This document shows, piece by piece, positions 1-15,100 of a DNA stretch of 64,000 nucleotides. The notes beneath the pieces were generated by a model. It did not search any database. It saw only the letters and a list, made by a program, of their open reading frames with translations, and had not been told where the DNA came from. Within the stretch, counting starts at the first letter, position 1. Every line of letters begins with the position of its first letter. A program made the position numbers and the translations under genes. Origin of the DNA: Owenia fusiformis (lineage: Eukaryota; Annelida; Polychaeta; Sabellida; Oweniidae); contig CAIIXF020000001.1 of NCBI GenBank assembly GCA_903813345.2, forward strand, positions 17,319,915-17,383,914, written 5' to 3'.

Positions 1-32
1 TGTGTATAACTTTTTGTTGTCTTAAATCCCAG

Positions 33-192
33 TCCTCTACTGACGACTTTAACTGTACCTGCACTGATGGGTTTGAAGGAAGGCTTTGCGAATTGAACAT
101 TAATGAATGTAAGACGAATGACGTGTCCCCGTGTAAGAATGGAGGATCATGTGAAGATACATTTGGGTCTTACAAATGCACCTGCCCAGATA
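33..192 (+). CDS. Exon: C-terminal part of one EGF repeat and most of a second, calcium-binding-type EGF
   Basis: Acceptor AG at 31-32, donor GT at 193. The translation has FNCTCTDGFEGRLCE, the last cysteines of one EGF repeat, then NINECKTNDVSPCKNGGSC and SYKCTCPD. The N-I-N-E-C opening and the Gly-Gly-Ser-Cys / Tyr-x-Cys-x-Cys pattern are those of Ca-binding EGF modules. Ends phase 1. The rest of the first EGF and everything upstream are outside the window. Confidence 0.85.
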
Positions 193-3100
193 GTAAGTAT
201 TTCCGAGTTTAATGTGAGAATTCGGGGTGTACTGTTTCCATTAGATATACGCTCGTATATTATATTCGATTGTGCAAACAATTTAATGTACTATGCACAT
301 ATAAGTAAAATGTAGTTAATGTATTTTCTTGAATTTCAGAATATATTGGGAAGGACTGTGAGCGCCTTGTAAGTACATTTTCCGCTATTTATCATTGGAA
401 TTATGTAGTACTAGTATGTAGTATAGAGAAACATGCAATTCTTTGTTGAATTGTTTCGGCATTTAAATTGTCAACGACTCTAAAGATCATTGGAGTTGGA
501 TTAGGGGAAGGGATGGTGTATTCAAATCATGATATCTTACAATTGTGTGTATATATTTAAAGATCATCCAAAGACCCAACCCACTCTCTTCAACTTCAAC
601 TCTTTACACATCACCATTTATTTCATTAACAGCAATGTCAGAGTAACTTCTATGGACCGGAATGTACGGTAGAGTGTACATCCCACGATGACTGCGCTGG
701 GCACTACACGTGTCACAATGAAACAGGTAGAGCTACGCATTACATTTAAGTGTTATATTTTTTGAAGTAATATCTCTAAAAATCATCCAGATGTTTCCCC
801 GTATAATCTAATTTTATCAAAGATAAGGTTTTAGATGTAGAAATGCCTTAATAATACATTAAACTTAAAAAGGAGAGAAAGGATTATGCTATCTGTTTAA
901 GAACTAGTGATAACAACGTTCTAAAACTGATATGCTGTATTGCAACTTAGGTTCGAAAGTTTGTTTAACTGGTTGGAAGGGATTTGATTGCACCGAGCCA
1001 GATGATATGGCAGTGACTTGTGAGGGTAAGATACTGTATGGTGATTTTACCACATAATCAATTTCATGAAATTTGTTATAGTCTTATTTTCTAATTTTTT
1101 AACTGATATTAGTTTAGTTACACATTAAACCTTGGTTGCATTTCTAGAATATACCAACCATAACATATGTCTCGCTGTATGTAATTAAATGACGTTCGTT
1201 GGGTTGTGTTGTAGGAATCCATGGTTTGTGGAAAGGAATGCTTGAAATTAGCTCTGAAGAGTATACCTTCGCCATGGATGTTGTTGAGCGATCATCAGAC
1301 CTGGAAGGGAAGGTATGGATAGGCAATCAATCTGCCCACGAAGTTACTGGCACAATATCGAACGTCCCAGGACAGAACTCCTCGTTTGCATTGATAGCAG
1401 GACCATGGCTAGGCGAACCTGGTGAAATATTGGTTTCATTCCTAGGCCTTATACACGAAAATCGTATATACGGAGAATTTATTGCACTTGGATCTGGAAT
1501 TCAACCGTTTCAAGCTTTTAAAGAAGGTTTGTAACAAGTCCACGATAAGTGGTACGACATACACTATTTTATATTACATAGTAGATGCAGTACCCAGCAT
1601 TTCCTATGCCTAAAATGAAACACTCGTCTGGGAGTTCTCGTAAAATTGGAGGGTTCTTCAATAAAATGATTATACTAGAATTTCATCTTGTTCTCAAGGT
1701 AAACGACAATTGAACGTTTCATTACCTTACTTTACCTAATACATGTTTTGTAGGGAACTGTGATAGTTCTCAGCTGTGTGTAAGAAATACCTCTGGTGGA
1801 TCGTATTGCTGTAGTCAAATTGAAAGCACATCGACCCTTACACCAGTTCCTATGTCTTCCACTCGAGTTAGGGTAGAGCCGAGTGATCTGTTTAGTTCCT
1901 ATTCAAAATCAATGGACAGTCTCATATCCATCATGGAGACTCAATCCATGGAAATATCCAGTTCCAGCATGGAAGCTATTGATATATCCAATTCACTAAT
2001 GGAAACAATGGACATTTTCAGTTCTCAAATGGATATGTTTACTTCTGTGAAGGAATCAATGTCATTGGAGGGTGTATCAATGGAAATGTCTGCTTCGAAC
2101 ATGGCATCTATGGATATTTTCAATTCCGAAATGGAATCTATGGATATTTCCAGTTCGCAATCGGATGAAATAATGATTTCTCCAACTAAATCAATGGACA
2201 TGGCTAGTTCTGCTATGGAATCTACGGATATTTCAGGTTCTCAAATTGAAATGTTTACTTCTGAAATGCAATCAGATGAAATAATAATTTCTCCAACTGA
2301 ATCGATGGATATGTTCAGTTCTGCAATGGAATCTATGGATATTTCCGGTTCTCAAATGGAAATGTTTAGTTCTGAAATCCAATCGGATGAAATAATGATT
2401 TCTCCAACTAAACCAATGGACATGGCTAGTTCTGCAATGGAATCTATGAGTATTTCCAGTTCTCAAATGGAAATGTTTAGTTCTGAAATGGAATCGGATG
2501 AAATAAACATTTCTCCAACTGAATCAATGGATATGGCTAGTTCTGCAACGGAATCTATGAGTATTTCCAGTTCTCAAATGGAAATGTTTAGTTCTGAAAT
2601 GCAATCGGATGAAATAAACATTTCTCCAACTGAATCAATGGATATGTCCAGTTCTGCAACGGAATCTATGGATATTTCCGGTTCTCAAATGGAAATGTTT
2701 AGTTCGAAAATGCAATCGGATGAAATAATGATTTCTCCAACTGCATCAATGGATATGTCCAGTTCTGCAACGGAATCTATGGATATTTCCGGTTCTCAAA
2801 AGGAAATGTTTACTTCTGAAATACAATCGGATGAAATGATGATTTCTCCAACTAAATCCATGGACATGCCGAGTGATACAATGGAATCCTTGGATATGTT
2901 TACCTCTACAGCCACAGATTCAATAGATATTTTTAGTTCTACAGTTGAATCTATGTTTGTTTCCAAAGTAAATACGGAGGACATAAGTACACCAACAGAA
3001 ACAATGGATTTGTCTAGTTCAGAAGTGGATGTTTTTAGTTCTCAAGTCCAAAAACCTGCCTCGGCTTCCGATTCTGTAACACCAAGTATAGGAGCAAGCC

Positions 3101-6100
3101 CCTCAGAAATTGCCTCACTTCGTGATACTTCAAGTATAATGTCTATATCACCATCAAGTGTCGTGCCAAGTGTATCAGCAAGTGTCTTGCCCAGTGCAAT
3201 TCCAACCACACCAAGTGTCCAGACAACAAAAAGCTACTCATCTTCTATACACGCAAACTACTTCACATTGCTGAAAGAGATAAAGGAATATCTTAAGACA
3301 AGTGATATGGCCGATGTTGAGGCATTTGTGTCTAATATTGTAAAGGACATTTGGGTCACACTTATCGGAGCTGATGGCTGGCTGGTGATCAATCTTGAGA
3401 TAAAAGAAGCAATTACACAATATGGGTAAGATGCATTTTTTCTTGGTCTATTTTATTTTATTATATGAAATGGCGTTTTAAAAAACTACCAAGTAGTCAC
3501 AGAGAAAAAAACACTATGTTAATATTTCAATTACCATATTAAAGGACAGTCGCTGTGGCTACCACGAATCATAATGTATATTATAGACGATATGAATGTA
3601 TTATGTGGCATGTGTGATATGATTGTCTGTTATTTCAATGTACTGTCAATTCTGTTTAAGAATCGATGCTGTACAGATAAACTACGATATTGAGTTAGTT
3701 GATGGCAGTGGCCTTAACATAGACACACTCCCAGAACCGGATATCACCAGAACCTTGGTTACTGATCTTACGACTGAAGTGATCAACCTAGAAGTTATCA
3801 GCATAGATGATGAGTCAGTGTTGGTATTTATGATGGAGCACGCCTTTAGGTTAGATGTCACTGATATTGTACTTGATGTGAAAAGTCATATGAGCATAGC
3901 AGCGCAGATAAAACTTGTGTGGGAGACTATGGATAGTAGTAAGACTTTTATAACATTTTATTTTTGTAAAATAAACAGTCCTGTTGTATTTAAAGTACAA
4001 AATAAGAAGATGACTTTTTTGTTGGAAATGAATGCATTGCCTCGAATCATGTGCTACATATATTGACTGTGAGGCAAAATCATAAAATAGCAATAAATGG
4101 TTTCCGAACAATATACCAACTCTCTTATGTCATATGTGAGACAATTTTTACTGCGTGTATGTTTTCTTTAAGGCTACTCAGCTGCCACATTTACTGTTGC
4201 TACCATACCAGAATACATTGGTGATGATGGGTAAGTATTCTACTAAGTGCTGATACTAATTGCACATTAATATTTTGCATTAATGGAAATTCATACTCCT
4301 ACTTCAAAACAATCTACCTCGACAAGTTTAGTGAATTATTTCAAATAATTTAAATTATGCATTTTAATATCCATTTGCATTCAGTATTGAAGTCTGGGCA
4401 ATACACTACTTTATCACGACTGCAAACGAGGTGCCCGTAGATCCATCAATGGTTGATCCTCCAGAGCCAAGTGATCTGGTAGCTAAGTTGTTAGAGTTAC
4501 CTCAGTTCACTGGTCTCCAGCTTTACACTGGGGAGAGTGTCAGCTACCGATACAGTCAGTCCCTGCTGGTTGAAGGTGTGGTCTTTGATGAGGACGTAGA
4601 CACAATTAAGACATCTCTGATGAACCTCTGGGAACTTGAAAATCCAGGTACATCTATTGGGAACCAGTATAGGCGGTGGGGTTCCTATATAAAAGGGTTT
4701 GGTTGTTGATAGGCAAATTTCATATTCCAAAATGATCTTGAATCTTGTGAACATTGCATATCAGGAAAGTTGTCATTTCTCGTCAGTGTAAAATACTTTT
4801 GATGATATATCTGATGTTGATATTTTTGATTTGGACAAAGCTTTCGGTCCTAAAAATCGTGGATAGACTCATGCAGTAACTAGTGAAATGTTCCCCCATT
4901 ATTCGCTAGATTGGTATTATACCCAAATTGATAGCTGGTAAGCACATCAAATGGAAACTAGTACATCAGATTGCATATTATATTTGTAGGCATGGCAATA
5001 GATGTTGACATAAAGCTGAGAGAGAAGGTTTTCTCCAAAAGGTAAGTAAATTATGACTAGACAGAGAAATTTTCCTATTTTCAAAATGATTAATTCCAAT
5101 AAAATGTATTCCATTGGAATTATACATTTTTAAAATTCATTACAGGACACAGCACACCATAATCATGTACAGTGTCAACGTTGAAGCTGTTATTGCTAAC
5201 TCTTTTGAGACTAACATTGACTTTGCCAGCATAAGTCGTCCAAGTATTCTGAATGACATAGAGTGGCCAGACAGATATGATATTGTGGATATACAAGTAG
5301 TTGATGTGTATCGATACAAACATGCTACGAAGTTCTCCGTCGTTGGAAATATACTTGATTCGAGTATTGATAATTTACAGCAAGCGATACGGACATCTTT
5401 AATAGCAGGTAATTCAATTTATTATTTTTTTAATCAAGAAGAATCCAAGATGTGTATGCTATGAACTCGTCAGAGTTATTATCATAAGTGAAACATAACA
5501 GAACACAGTTCAAAATATGTTCTCACTAGTAAGCTATTAGAGAAATATCGGTCCTTTAAAAAACGTCTGCGAGCTCAACTAGCCCTAAGGAAAACAAACT
5601 TTCAATGTTCAAAACGATGATCTAACAAACATCAAATAATGTCTACAAACCTCCTCCCCAACCATTTGCTATGATAATCGAAGATCATAGAACATCTGAT
5701 CAGGACATTGCAATCATATTACAGTCATAACAATACATCAACGTTGATATGCAATTGTTATTACAGAATATAAAGCCAGTGGTATAGATATTGGGGTTGG
5801 CTCCTCTCCAGGTGCAGTAGCAAACCAAACCAGCATTGACATAATGATCATCTCGATTGAACCAAGCATCGATGTATCTGGGTAAGTCGTCTATTTACAG
5901 ATCACTAGCAGTATGCAGTATTCTTTAATTGCTGGTAGATCTCTAGGATGAATCAAAATACATGTCAACTTTAATCTAGTTGAAAATTACCCTGATTTCA
6001 CCAGTAATTTCAACAGTAAATTTTCCTCGAATCAATTGTGTTGCAGTTAATATAAGAGAGACTGGGTGAAATAAATTGGGTGTATAATTCATATGTCAAT

Positions 6101-9100
6101 AAACATACTGTCATACAGTGTATATGTTTATTTTGCGTTCAACTATAAAGAACTGATCAAATACTCTTTCAGGAATTTTGTCACTAAAATTTCTTATGTG
6201 ATGACATACATGAATACAGTGTCGGACAGTCGGTCGGTTGGGCATTCAGCTTTAAGTCAGGCATCTACCAGCAAGGCCTTCTGTGACTCATCCAGACCCA
6301 ACATAGCCCTATGTAATGTAATCGATGACAGTGTTACACCAGATGATGATATCTATGTATTGGATAACGTATTTAGCATAGATATTACTGGAAATGTGTT
6401 TAAAGATGATTACATCAAGTTTGAGGAAGGAATAGCAGAGGCATATGCAACAAATCAAGGTAAACTATGTGAAAAAAGTGATTGACATTATCATTACATG
6501 TGAGGTTGAGTGTTCACATTGTTGATACTATCCCTTTAGCTTACTTTGAAAAGTAAATAAGCTTACGTTTTACTTTAGTGGAGAAAATTGTTCTTATTTC
6601 AATATCAAACATAAGATACTGAACATGACCTATAAAATGTTAAACGTTTTTCTAGTTTTCACAGGAAAAAGCATTGACGTCAAAATCCTAGGTGCGGATC
6701 TCCTCTTCACATCTTCAAGGTATATACACAATGAATAGGTGTATCAGTAGTATTTACAAGTGTTCATCCAAACCCATACCTTGGAAACACAGTTGTGTTT
6801 CGAGGCAGGATATTTATATTGACTTTCTATACGATATTGCAAAAGTTAGATTTTTATATTGTCTAAATTCTAAAATAAGAACCCGTTATATGAATCTTGG
6901 GATAACATTATAACTTTACTTATTTACATCTGTTCAATGTACAATGCCTTTTAGTGATGTGTTGGAGACAACTAAACTTGTGTATACGGTAGAAGCTGAC
7001 GGAGTTTACCTTGATGCATCTACTTCAACAGCAGCAAATATAGATGTCACTAGTATCTCAAATGTACTTGGTATGCTCGAGTTCACATCTCAAAGGAAGT
7101 ATACAATAGCAACTACAGATGTCACAACAAGGTCATTTAGAGAGGCATTGGATTTCTCAATTACCTCCCTAGTTTTGAAAGAGGATCTTAACGATCTCAA
7201 AGAGCAGTTGAAGATTCTATGGGAGTCTAAAGGAGGTATGAAGGCAGAGATAACATATTTACTAAAGACATTTCTTTGTCATATTCTGTTTTCTTATTGG
7301 AACCTGTGTATTGATAATATTCTTTGTCATCAACACATTCTTGTACAAAAACATGCATATCAATAATGTTCCTTGGTCATTACGTTTTCTTTCAGTATGA
7401 AAACATGACAATGTTCCCTGTCATTAACACATTTCGTTGTATGAAAATATGCACATCAATAATGTTCCTTGGTCAAAAATACTTTCGTATGAAAACATGT
7501 ATATTGAAAATGTTACTGAATGCATCATAATACGTACATACTCTGGATCAGAAGCAATACGAAGCTCTAGTATACAATGTACATGTACATATATTCTTTA
7601 TAATTTCAGTATCAGGCGTGACCATCACCATTGCTGATACATCTGACGCGTTGTATGAGGGGTGGGTAGATATTTGTTTCTTGTTTATATGTTATGATAC
7701 ATTATTCGTGCACGGATTTTATTTGCAAATGGTATCACTGGCCTTCTTATTGATTAGATTTTGATTTAGCTTATTTATCGTCATCTAATGTATGAGTATT
7801 AGATGTGTGTGTTGTCATTGTCATACACATTTTCCATAATCATGCAATTTTCATATAAAAATGTCCTTGTTTATTTTCAGAAACTTCATCGTTGTATTAC
7901 GCTACTTCATTGAGTCGTCTACGCCTCGTGACGTCATCGATAAATTCAGCGCACCTTTTGTTTCGTTTGAAGAGCTCAATCTCACCATCTCTGAAACATA
8001 TCAGCTGATCAATATAGAGGATGTGACAGAATTATACTTCATAGACAGCTTGTTTGATGTGACGTTTGAACAAATGGTGGCTGTAGTTGATTATCCTAAG
8101 ATTACATCTTCACTTCAAAATATATGGACAGGTAGGATGTGTCTGTTTCTTTAAATATGTGTTCAATATTTTTAAAAACATTATTCATATTACAACTGAA
8201 CAAGAAATGTTAATTTTATATTAGTATATTGTTATGCAAATAATCATCTTTAAGTATCTTCTTGCTCATCAAACTTCACTTTTAACTTTGAAATGGTATA
8301 TCGCCTAACCCCTTACAATAATCCAGATGTATATATTTTGCAATACTACAAACTAAGTACATGTACGCAATATGATGCATCATTTGCTATTGTTGATATT
8401 GTATCATTTTGTCCCGGCAGATGTAACAGAAGCAAAGATTGAAATCCTGGCTCAAAGTGAGATGCTAACTAAATCAGGGTAAGTATTTCAAATCATTGTT
8501 TTCATTTTGACTGCTCAAAATTCAAAACTAGATGTGTTACAATTCAGTTGATTTTCTAAAACATTTACCCAATGTATCGCCATTCAGTACAAATAGAACA
8601 ATTAAACAACTATTTACAATTCATTTGCAATATATACTATATATATATTGTATAATATGAGCATAATTAATTTAATGATTAGTCCCACCTGAAGTTATAC
8701 GTTTTTCATAGCTCCATTTCTGTAAATATAAACGCTATATCTTACTATTATAACTATATTTTATCTTGGATTTTGTAGTGAATGGAAACACAAACTCTGG
8801 TATAAGGTGACCAATGAAGAATCTGGATTGTTATATGATGCCCGCGTGCAACTAGGCATCACATATACCAGTATTGCCTCAACGCTAGATGTCACAAGTG
8901 TTACAACCAAGACGTATACCACTGTAAACATAGACAAAGTAAGGAAATATGATTCTCGCTGGTATTCAAAACTTGCTTTTTTCAAATAAATATATGGAAT
9001 ATGAAATACCTGCAATATCCCTTTTATTTTGTCTTCAAGTCAACTGGTGTCCGCTCTTTCATCTTTGTATGCGTGTCACATGATGTGCCCCTAAAATGAA

Positions 9101-12100
9101 AGGTCGTTTATTCGGTACACAAGTCCTGGGGGTAAAAGGTCAAGGTAACGGTAATGATAACCTAAATATTTTGCATGCGATTAAGAGTGATGCTTTTTTA
9201 TTTTCCAGAAAGAGATGACTTTCAAGAAGAATTGTTTTAGCTTCAACCTTGATAAACCTGTCATGTTGAGTGATGTAGAGAACGTAAAGAAAGGAATAAA
9301 GGAAGCCTTTACAACAATATGTACGTATGCCTTATGAAGTTGAGGAAATACTTCAAGGAAGGCATATCGAAGCCAGGCACATTCTTCAAACATTGACTTG
9401 TTATGGCCATTACTTAAGAATTACTCGAGTAACATAGATGGCAAAAATGGCTCCACTTTTACAATTTTGTCATCAAGTGATTTTGGTTGAGTCATAAACA
9501 TTGTTACGCTTTAACGATGATTAAGATAACCTTTTTAAATGGCCATCAAATTCAAAATGGCCTCACTGTGTATAGAAGTCTGATTCATTTGTCGTCATTA
9601 TTTGAACAAAGTACGTCGTATTGTTGGATAGTATGAATGATTCTTTTTGCCTTAATACATCTCATTTTTTCCAGTTTCGTTAACCCTTGAAGTTCACATA
9701 GGTGTGCGTATGCAGTTCAATACAAATAGGTGAGATTTTCATGTATGCACAAATGAAGTATACTACAAGATACTATAGATATACATGTATATCTTATGTA
9801 TGTAAGATGTACCAACTTGAAGGTATTTCCAATGGGATCTCGTTAGATCGACATGAAAATTGCAGTAGCTGTCTTGTCTATTTTCTTGCATTATCTAACT
9901 TAAGAAGACAATACTGCATTATCAAATGTTGTCTTATTTTAGCGATCGCCTCTATTCTGTGTGGTTTTTCTTGGAAAGTGATGATGGTATCATTCAGCCT
10001 ACTACATTAGTAAGTTCTACCATAACAGCTATACAGAATGCAATCAACAAGCTGACTGTGACACAATACACGATCAAAAGCGCTGAGGAAGTAGACATAC
10101 TGCCTGATATGCTGTTCAAACTCTATATGAAGACAGAAGTTAGGCAAAGTGATATAAGTGCTGTTATTGAGGCAACCAAAACCTCATTCAGTGAGGCAAA
10201 CCCTGGTAAGTTATAGTAACTGGCTGATAAGACGTTGTAAAGTTTGAATAGTTGCCTTTCTCTTGACTCCAACTGGATTCTCATTAGGATGTTAAGACAT
10301 GTATTAGGCGCAATGTTTTTTCTTTCTTAGTGGAGGTTAATGCTGGGGTCATGTCAACAATCCCGAACGAGTGTTGTCGTTTTGTGATTTAGTGCCTGGT
10401 TTTCAAAAAGTACGAGTGTCGAATATATTTCGATGCTCTGTTATGATTTGATATGATTTGATTTGATATGATTTGTTAATTATAAAGTATCCGTGTTATA
10501 TGCATTTCAGACGTTGAGACTAGTACCCTGGAAGTAAAGATAGTTACTACAAAAGAAGTGGTCATAGACATTGATGATAGGTAACAAGAATACATTACAA
10601 TTCTATAATTTACTATGTTTATACAAATCAAAATTAACTAACCACATTGATATATTTGCGAGTGACTTCCAAACATTGTATATCAAATCTAGTTTACTAT
10701 AATACCTATGAAGTTCAATTTATTGAATATGTCTTTGATTGTAGCTCAAAGGTGGTGTATGAGTATGCCATATTGATAACACGCGTGGACACCGGAGTTA
10801 TAGATGCACGTAAAACAGAACCTCTAAAACTCCCCGAACTACCAGATGAGCTCAGTTATGAATTCATTTCTGTGGACGTAAACACTGTGATTATTGTACT
10901 GGAGGAAACTTTCTCCGTGGTCTTAGATTTGAAGATTCCTTTCTTCAGTATAGTATCAGTAGAAGAGAAGCTCACTAACATAATGACCTCTACAACATCA
11001 AATATTGGAAGCCTACGGGTCAGCACTAAAATTGTCTTCCAAGAGGAGTATCTTACAATTAGTGGGTAAGATACGAATTTGTTATTCCCCTTTTATGTTG
11101 CCTTTCCAAGGTTCTATGCGTGGAACAATTTGTAAGGTTAACTGCGCAAAATCATATGCAGTCAAGCTCTCAGCTTCATGGAAATGCAAGTAGTTATTAC
11201 ATGTAATGACTGTATTTTAGGTTAAATAGTTGCCCTTAGGGAATCTAGGTATAGTCATATTCTACGATTATTTTTACAGGGACACAGTTGTTAAACTCCA
11301 TTTCATGACTTACGACCGGTCTAAGAATACTACCATATTACCTTACACGGTGAACCCAATTGAGTTTACAGTTGTCGAGGAGGAGATATCCAACCTCAAC
11401 ATTATATTGAAAGTTATCAAAGATATTTACGTGGTAGCCATTAGAAAGACAAGCACCATATATCTATCAAGAGCTATTATAGATGAAGACGTTGAAAAAG
11501 TGGAAACATCGATCAAAACAACTCTAAGTAAGTAATGTTGTAATAACATAGACTAGTAAACAAATGGAATGTTTTGTCCGAGCTTCATGTTTTTTATTGT
11601 CTTGTCACATATATACCACTCTGTTAAAGTATAAGAATCGTATACCGGTATTACCGAGACACGCAACTGATGGCAGCCACTGCTTACCATCCAAACGATC
11701 TCAAAAACACTTATTAAATGATCAGAAGTAACCATTTACACTAATTACTGATTCGATTCGAGGAGTCCTAAGTTCCTATTATTTGTTTTAGGTATAAGCG
11801 ATGCAACAGTTTCTATCCTGTCTCAGCAATTGATGATCACATTGGAGGGGTGAGTACTTATTATTAAGTGCCGGGGTAAAGTCATATGGGCGGGCGAATA
11901 CATTTTGTACATTAAAATAATATGTAAAAAGGCAATTATCTACTTTAATTAACCATATGTGAAAAATTGTTTACATTGATATGAAAATTTATTGAATTCA
12001 ACTGTTGATGGAGTAACACGTCGAACCAGGATATGCCATAAAAAAACCCCCCAAGTATCCCGGATCTTGTGATATAGGTCAGCAGCTGAGCAAATTTAAA

Positions 12101-15100
12101 AAAATAAGTTTGTCCCCTAAGTTTCTCACTGGATTCATGTAGAGCAAGGTCTTGGGCTTATTTTGAGCTTGGGTTCTCTGTCCTAGCCCCGGCAACGAAT
12201 GTGAAAACTGGTCCTATAGGTGGCGCCCCCTACAATTCACCCCCAAACTTAAAACTAATTATTATTTTCATAATTTAAACATAAAGACATCTCAAATAGC
12301 TTAAATTGATCAATGGTACATTGAATTATGCATTAAAATTTTTTTCAATGTGTGAAAATCATGATTTATGGAGAAATAGTTGATTAACCCCTTAAAACGC
12401 CCCTATTTTAAAGGGGGTACTTAAGTTAACTTCCGTAACTTTTGTGTTATTCAGGATTCTGGCTTAAAAATATTCCTGAATATGTATAATTATGCTGTTG
12501 AGAGACTGCAGTAACCCTATGTTCATAGCTTTATCACTTTTTGAGAAAAAAAATAAAACGTATTTCCATATAATTTGGTTTCGTATTATTTTCATCTATA
12601 CTTTTTAATTTACTTTCCACACCTTATACCCATGCATAGTATTGATAGTTTTCTTTCATTTTAGACCAATATAGATGGCTGGAGTTCATAATAGTTCATA
12701 ATAATAAATAATAAAAAAAATTTAAGCAGAAATAATTAATTTACCCCTTAAGATGCCCCCTATTTTAAAGAGTGTGTGTGGGAGACTAAGGAAATATTTT
12801 TGAAATTCACATTCATTGAAAGCTTATGATGTTTGGCAATGGATGTTTTAATATGCTGATATTCATAATGGTGAGTTTAATATTAATAGCAAATGTAAAC
12901 CATCCAACATTTCTGAATAAAAGCAAAATTATAATTGATTTTACATCATGAGACAACCCCAAACCTGATATATCTCCTAGCGACCATTAAGTCCATGTTT
13001 TCACCAAGATCCACAATCCAATAACTGAGTTTTAAATACTCTAGCATGCATTCCAAGAGGATGAACCAATGTATGGGCTTATATAATTAAAGATTCAATC
13101 TCTCCTTGCAGGTAACTTACTAACATGTAAAGTAATTAAAACAATTACTACTTAAAGGAACATTCCTGGCCAAACCTTTTCTATCCTGATGTGATAGCTA
13201 TAATCATATATATACTTTCCATATTTAGCAAAACATGGGGAAATGTTTTAATATAGTCAACATTGATAATTTAAAAATGTAGTGCTCATTTCCAGTAAGC
13301 TGCCATCTTTTAAGATTTTACTCAGGAAGTGATGTCATCGACTCTCAACTTTCATGACCTTGCATATAACAGTATAGGAAAATAGCTCAATATCACTTCT
13401 AGACGAGTGATCCTTACTTTATGCGCAAAAAATATGTTCAGAGCTTGTCAGCTTAGAATAAAAGAAGAGACTTTTAGAAGGATTAAATCATAGACAAAAT
13501 TGAAAAAGAATATTCAGCTGGTTTTGTAATTCTTAAAATAGCTCCTTATAGTGTTATATGCAAAGTTAAGAGTCGATGACATCACTTCCTAAGTGAAATA
13601 TTAAAAGATGGCAGCCTACTGGAATTCGGCACTACATTTTCAAGTGATCAATATTGACCATATCAAAACATTTTACATATATGGTTATAGCTACCATATT
13701 AGGAGAGAAATGGTCTGGCCAGGAATATTCCTTTAACATATAATGTTTTTTGGATTGTGCTGTTACAATGACTGAATTGTGCTGGCACAATCACGTCAAC
13801 ACAATCAAGAGGTACATTTATTTCTCTTTGTTTGCTTCATCAAGTGATCTGAAAGATGAGAAGTAATAATATACATACAGGGTATTTCATATCTTTGCAC
13901 CCCTCCCCCCCATAAACTCATACATCTAGCATTGCTACCCTATCATTTTATGTATCATATCGAAAGTTACATAGGATTGCAAAGTTTCAGAATCAAGGTG
14001 TATCGCTGAAAAAAGATACATTGTATCAAAGATTGTGGGTACGGGGTCATTTAGAGGGCATTTCCTGGTGATTTTTCGACTCAGGTCGGTGATCTGTGCA
14101 CTTTTTCTCATATCCATTTTTAATGATAGAGGTCGCACCAGGGTCACTGGCCTCTCCATAAGCCACTGCAAGAATCCTATCTATACATCTTTGCGCATAA
14201 CTGTCACACTCATGTGCACTGAACTCTGCCATGATGACAACTGTTTGAAATTTGCAATACAGAAACTCAATTTCCCCTTAAAAGTGCCTTCAAACTGACC
14301 AGAAATTCCCCTCGAATGACCCATACCCACATACTTTGATAAGGCATTTCTTTTTTCAGTGATACCGCTGGATTCTGAAACTTTGCAATCTTATGTAACT
14401 TTCCATAAGGAGCAAGATATATATAACATGATGGTGTGGCAATATGACATGTATGAGTTTATGGGGGATGTATACATATGAAACACCCTGTATGCATTTA
14501 TTAGTTAAAGTGTACAGATATAAATATTTCTCCATACAAAGAAAGATATTTACTGGTTGTGTTGAAGTGATTGTGCCAACAAAACCCAGTATATTGTGTC
14601 AGCACAATACAAAAATGATAAATAGATAGCTCCAATTAGCTCTTCTATAGCCTTTGGTGATTCCCTAAAATGCCATGGAGGTGCTTTAATAGCCCCCTTT
14701 TATTCCTTAATAGCTTTACTGATAACCAGTATGCCCTGGTTGTGCTTTAATAACCCCTATTGATTCCTTAGTAGCCCTTGGGGACTACTTAGAATGCTTG
14801 GTGTTGTTTTAGTAATCCTGATTGGTTCTTTAATAGCTTTAGTAATGGCCTTAGTGATAAGATCACATGCCCTGGTTGTGCTTTAATAACCCTTATTGGT
14901 TCATCAATAGTCTAGGAAATAACCCAGTATATCCTGGTTGTGCTTTAAACATATGGTTCCTAATAGACCTTTGTGATTCCTCTGTATGCTTGGTTGTGCT
15001 TTGATTTCCCCCATTGGTTCATTAAATAGCCTTAGCAATTACCTACATGTAGTATGGCTGGTTGTGGTTTAATATCTCAAATTGGTTCCCTTTAAAGTGA

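Noticed and set aside
2272-2984. Minus-strand open frames opposite the Ser/Met-rich exon
   Set aside because: They are complements of the 111-bp coding repeat; the plus frame has splice-compatible ends and continues into the array.
7236-7609. Imperfect repeats in an intron considered as a CRISPR-like or regulatory array
   Set aside because: Spacing and sequence are irregular and the locus is a eukaryotic intron; simple degenerate duplication is enough.
13935-14298. Overlapping open frames on both strands in the large intron
   Set aside because: They lie inside an inverted-repeat element, overlap each other on both strands and have no domain-like text.
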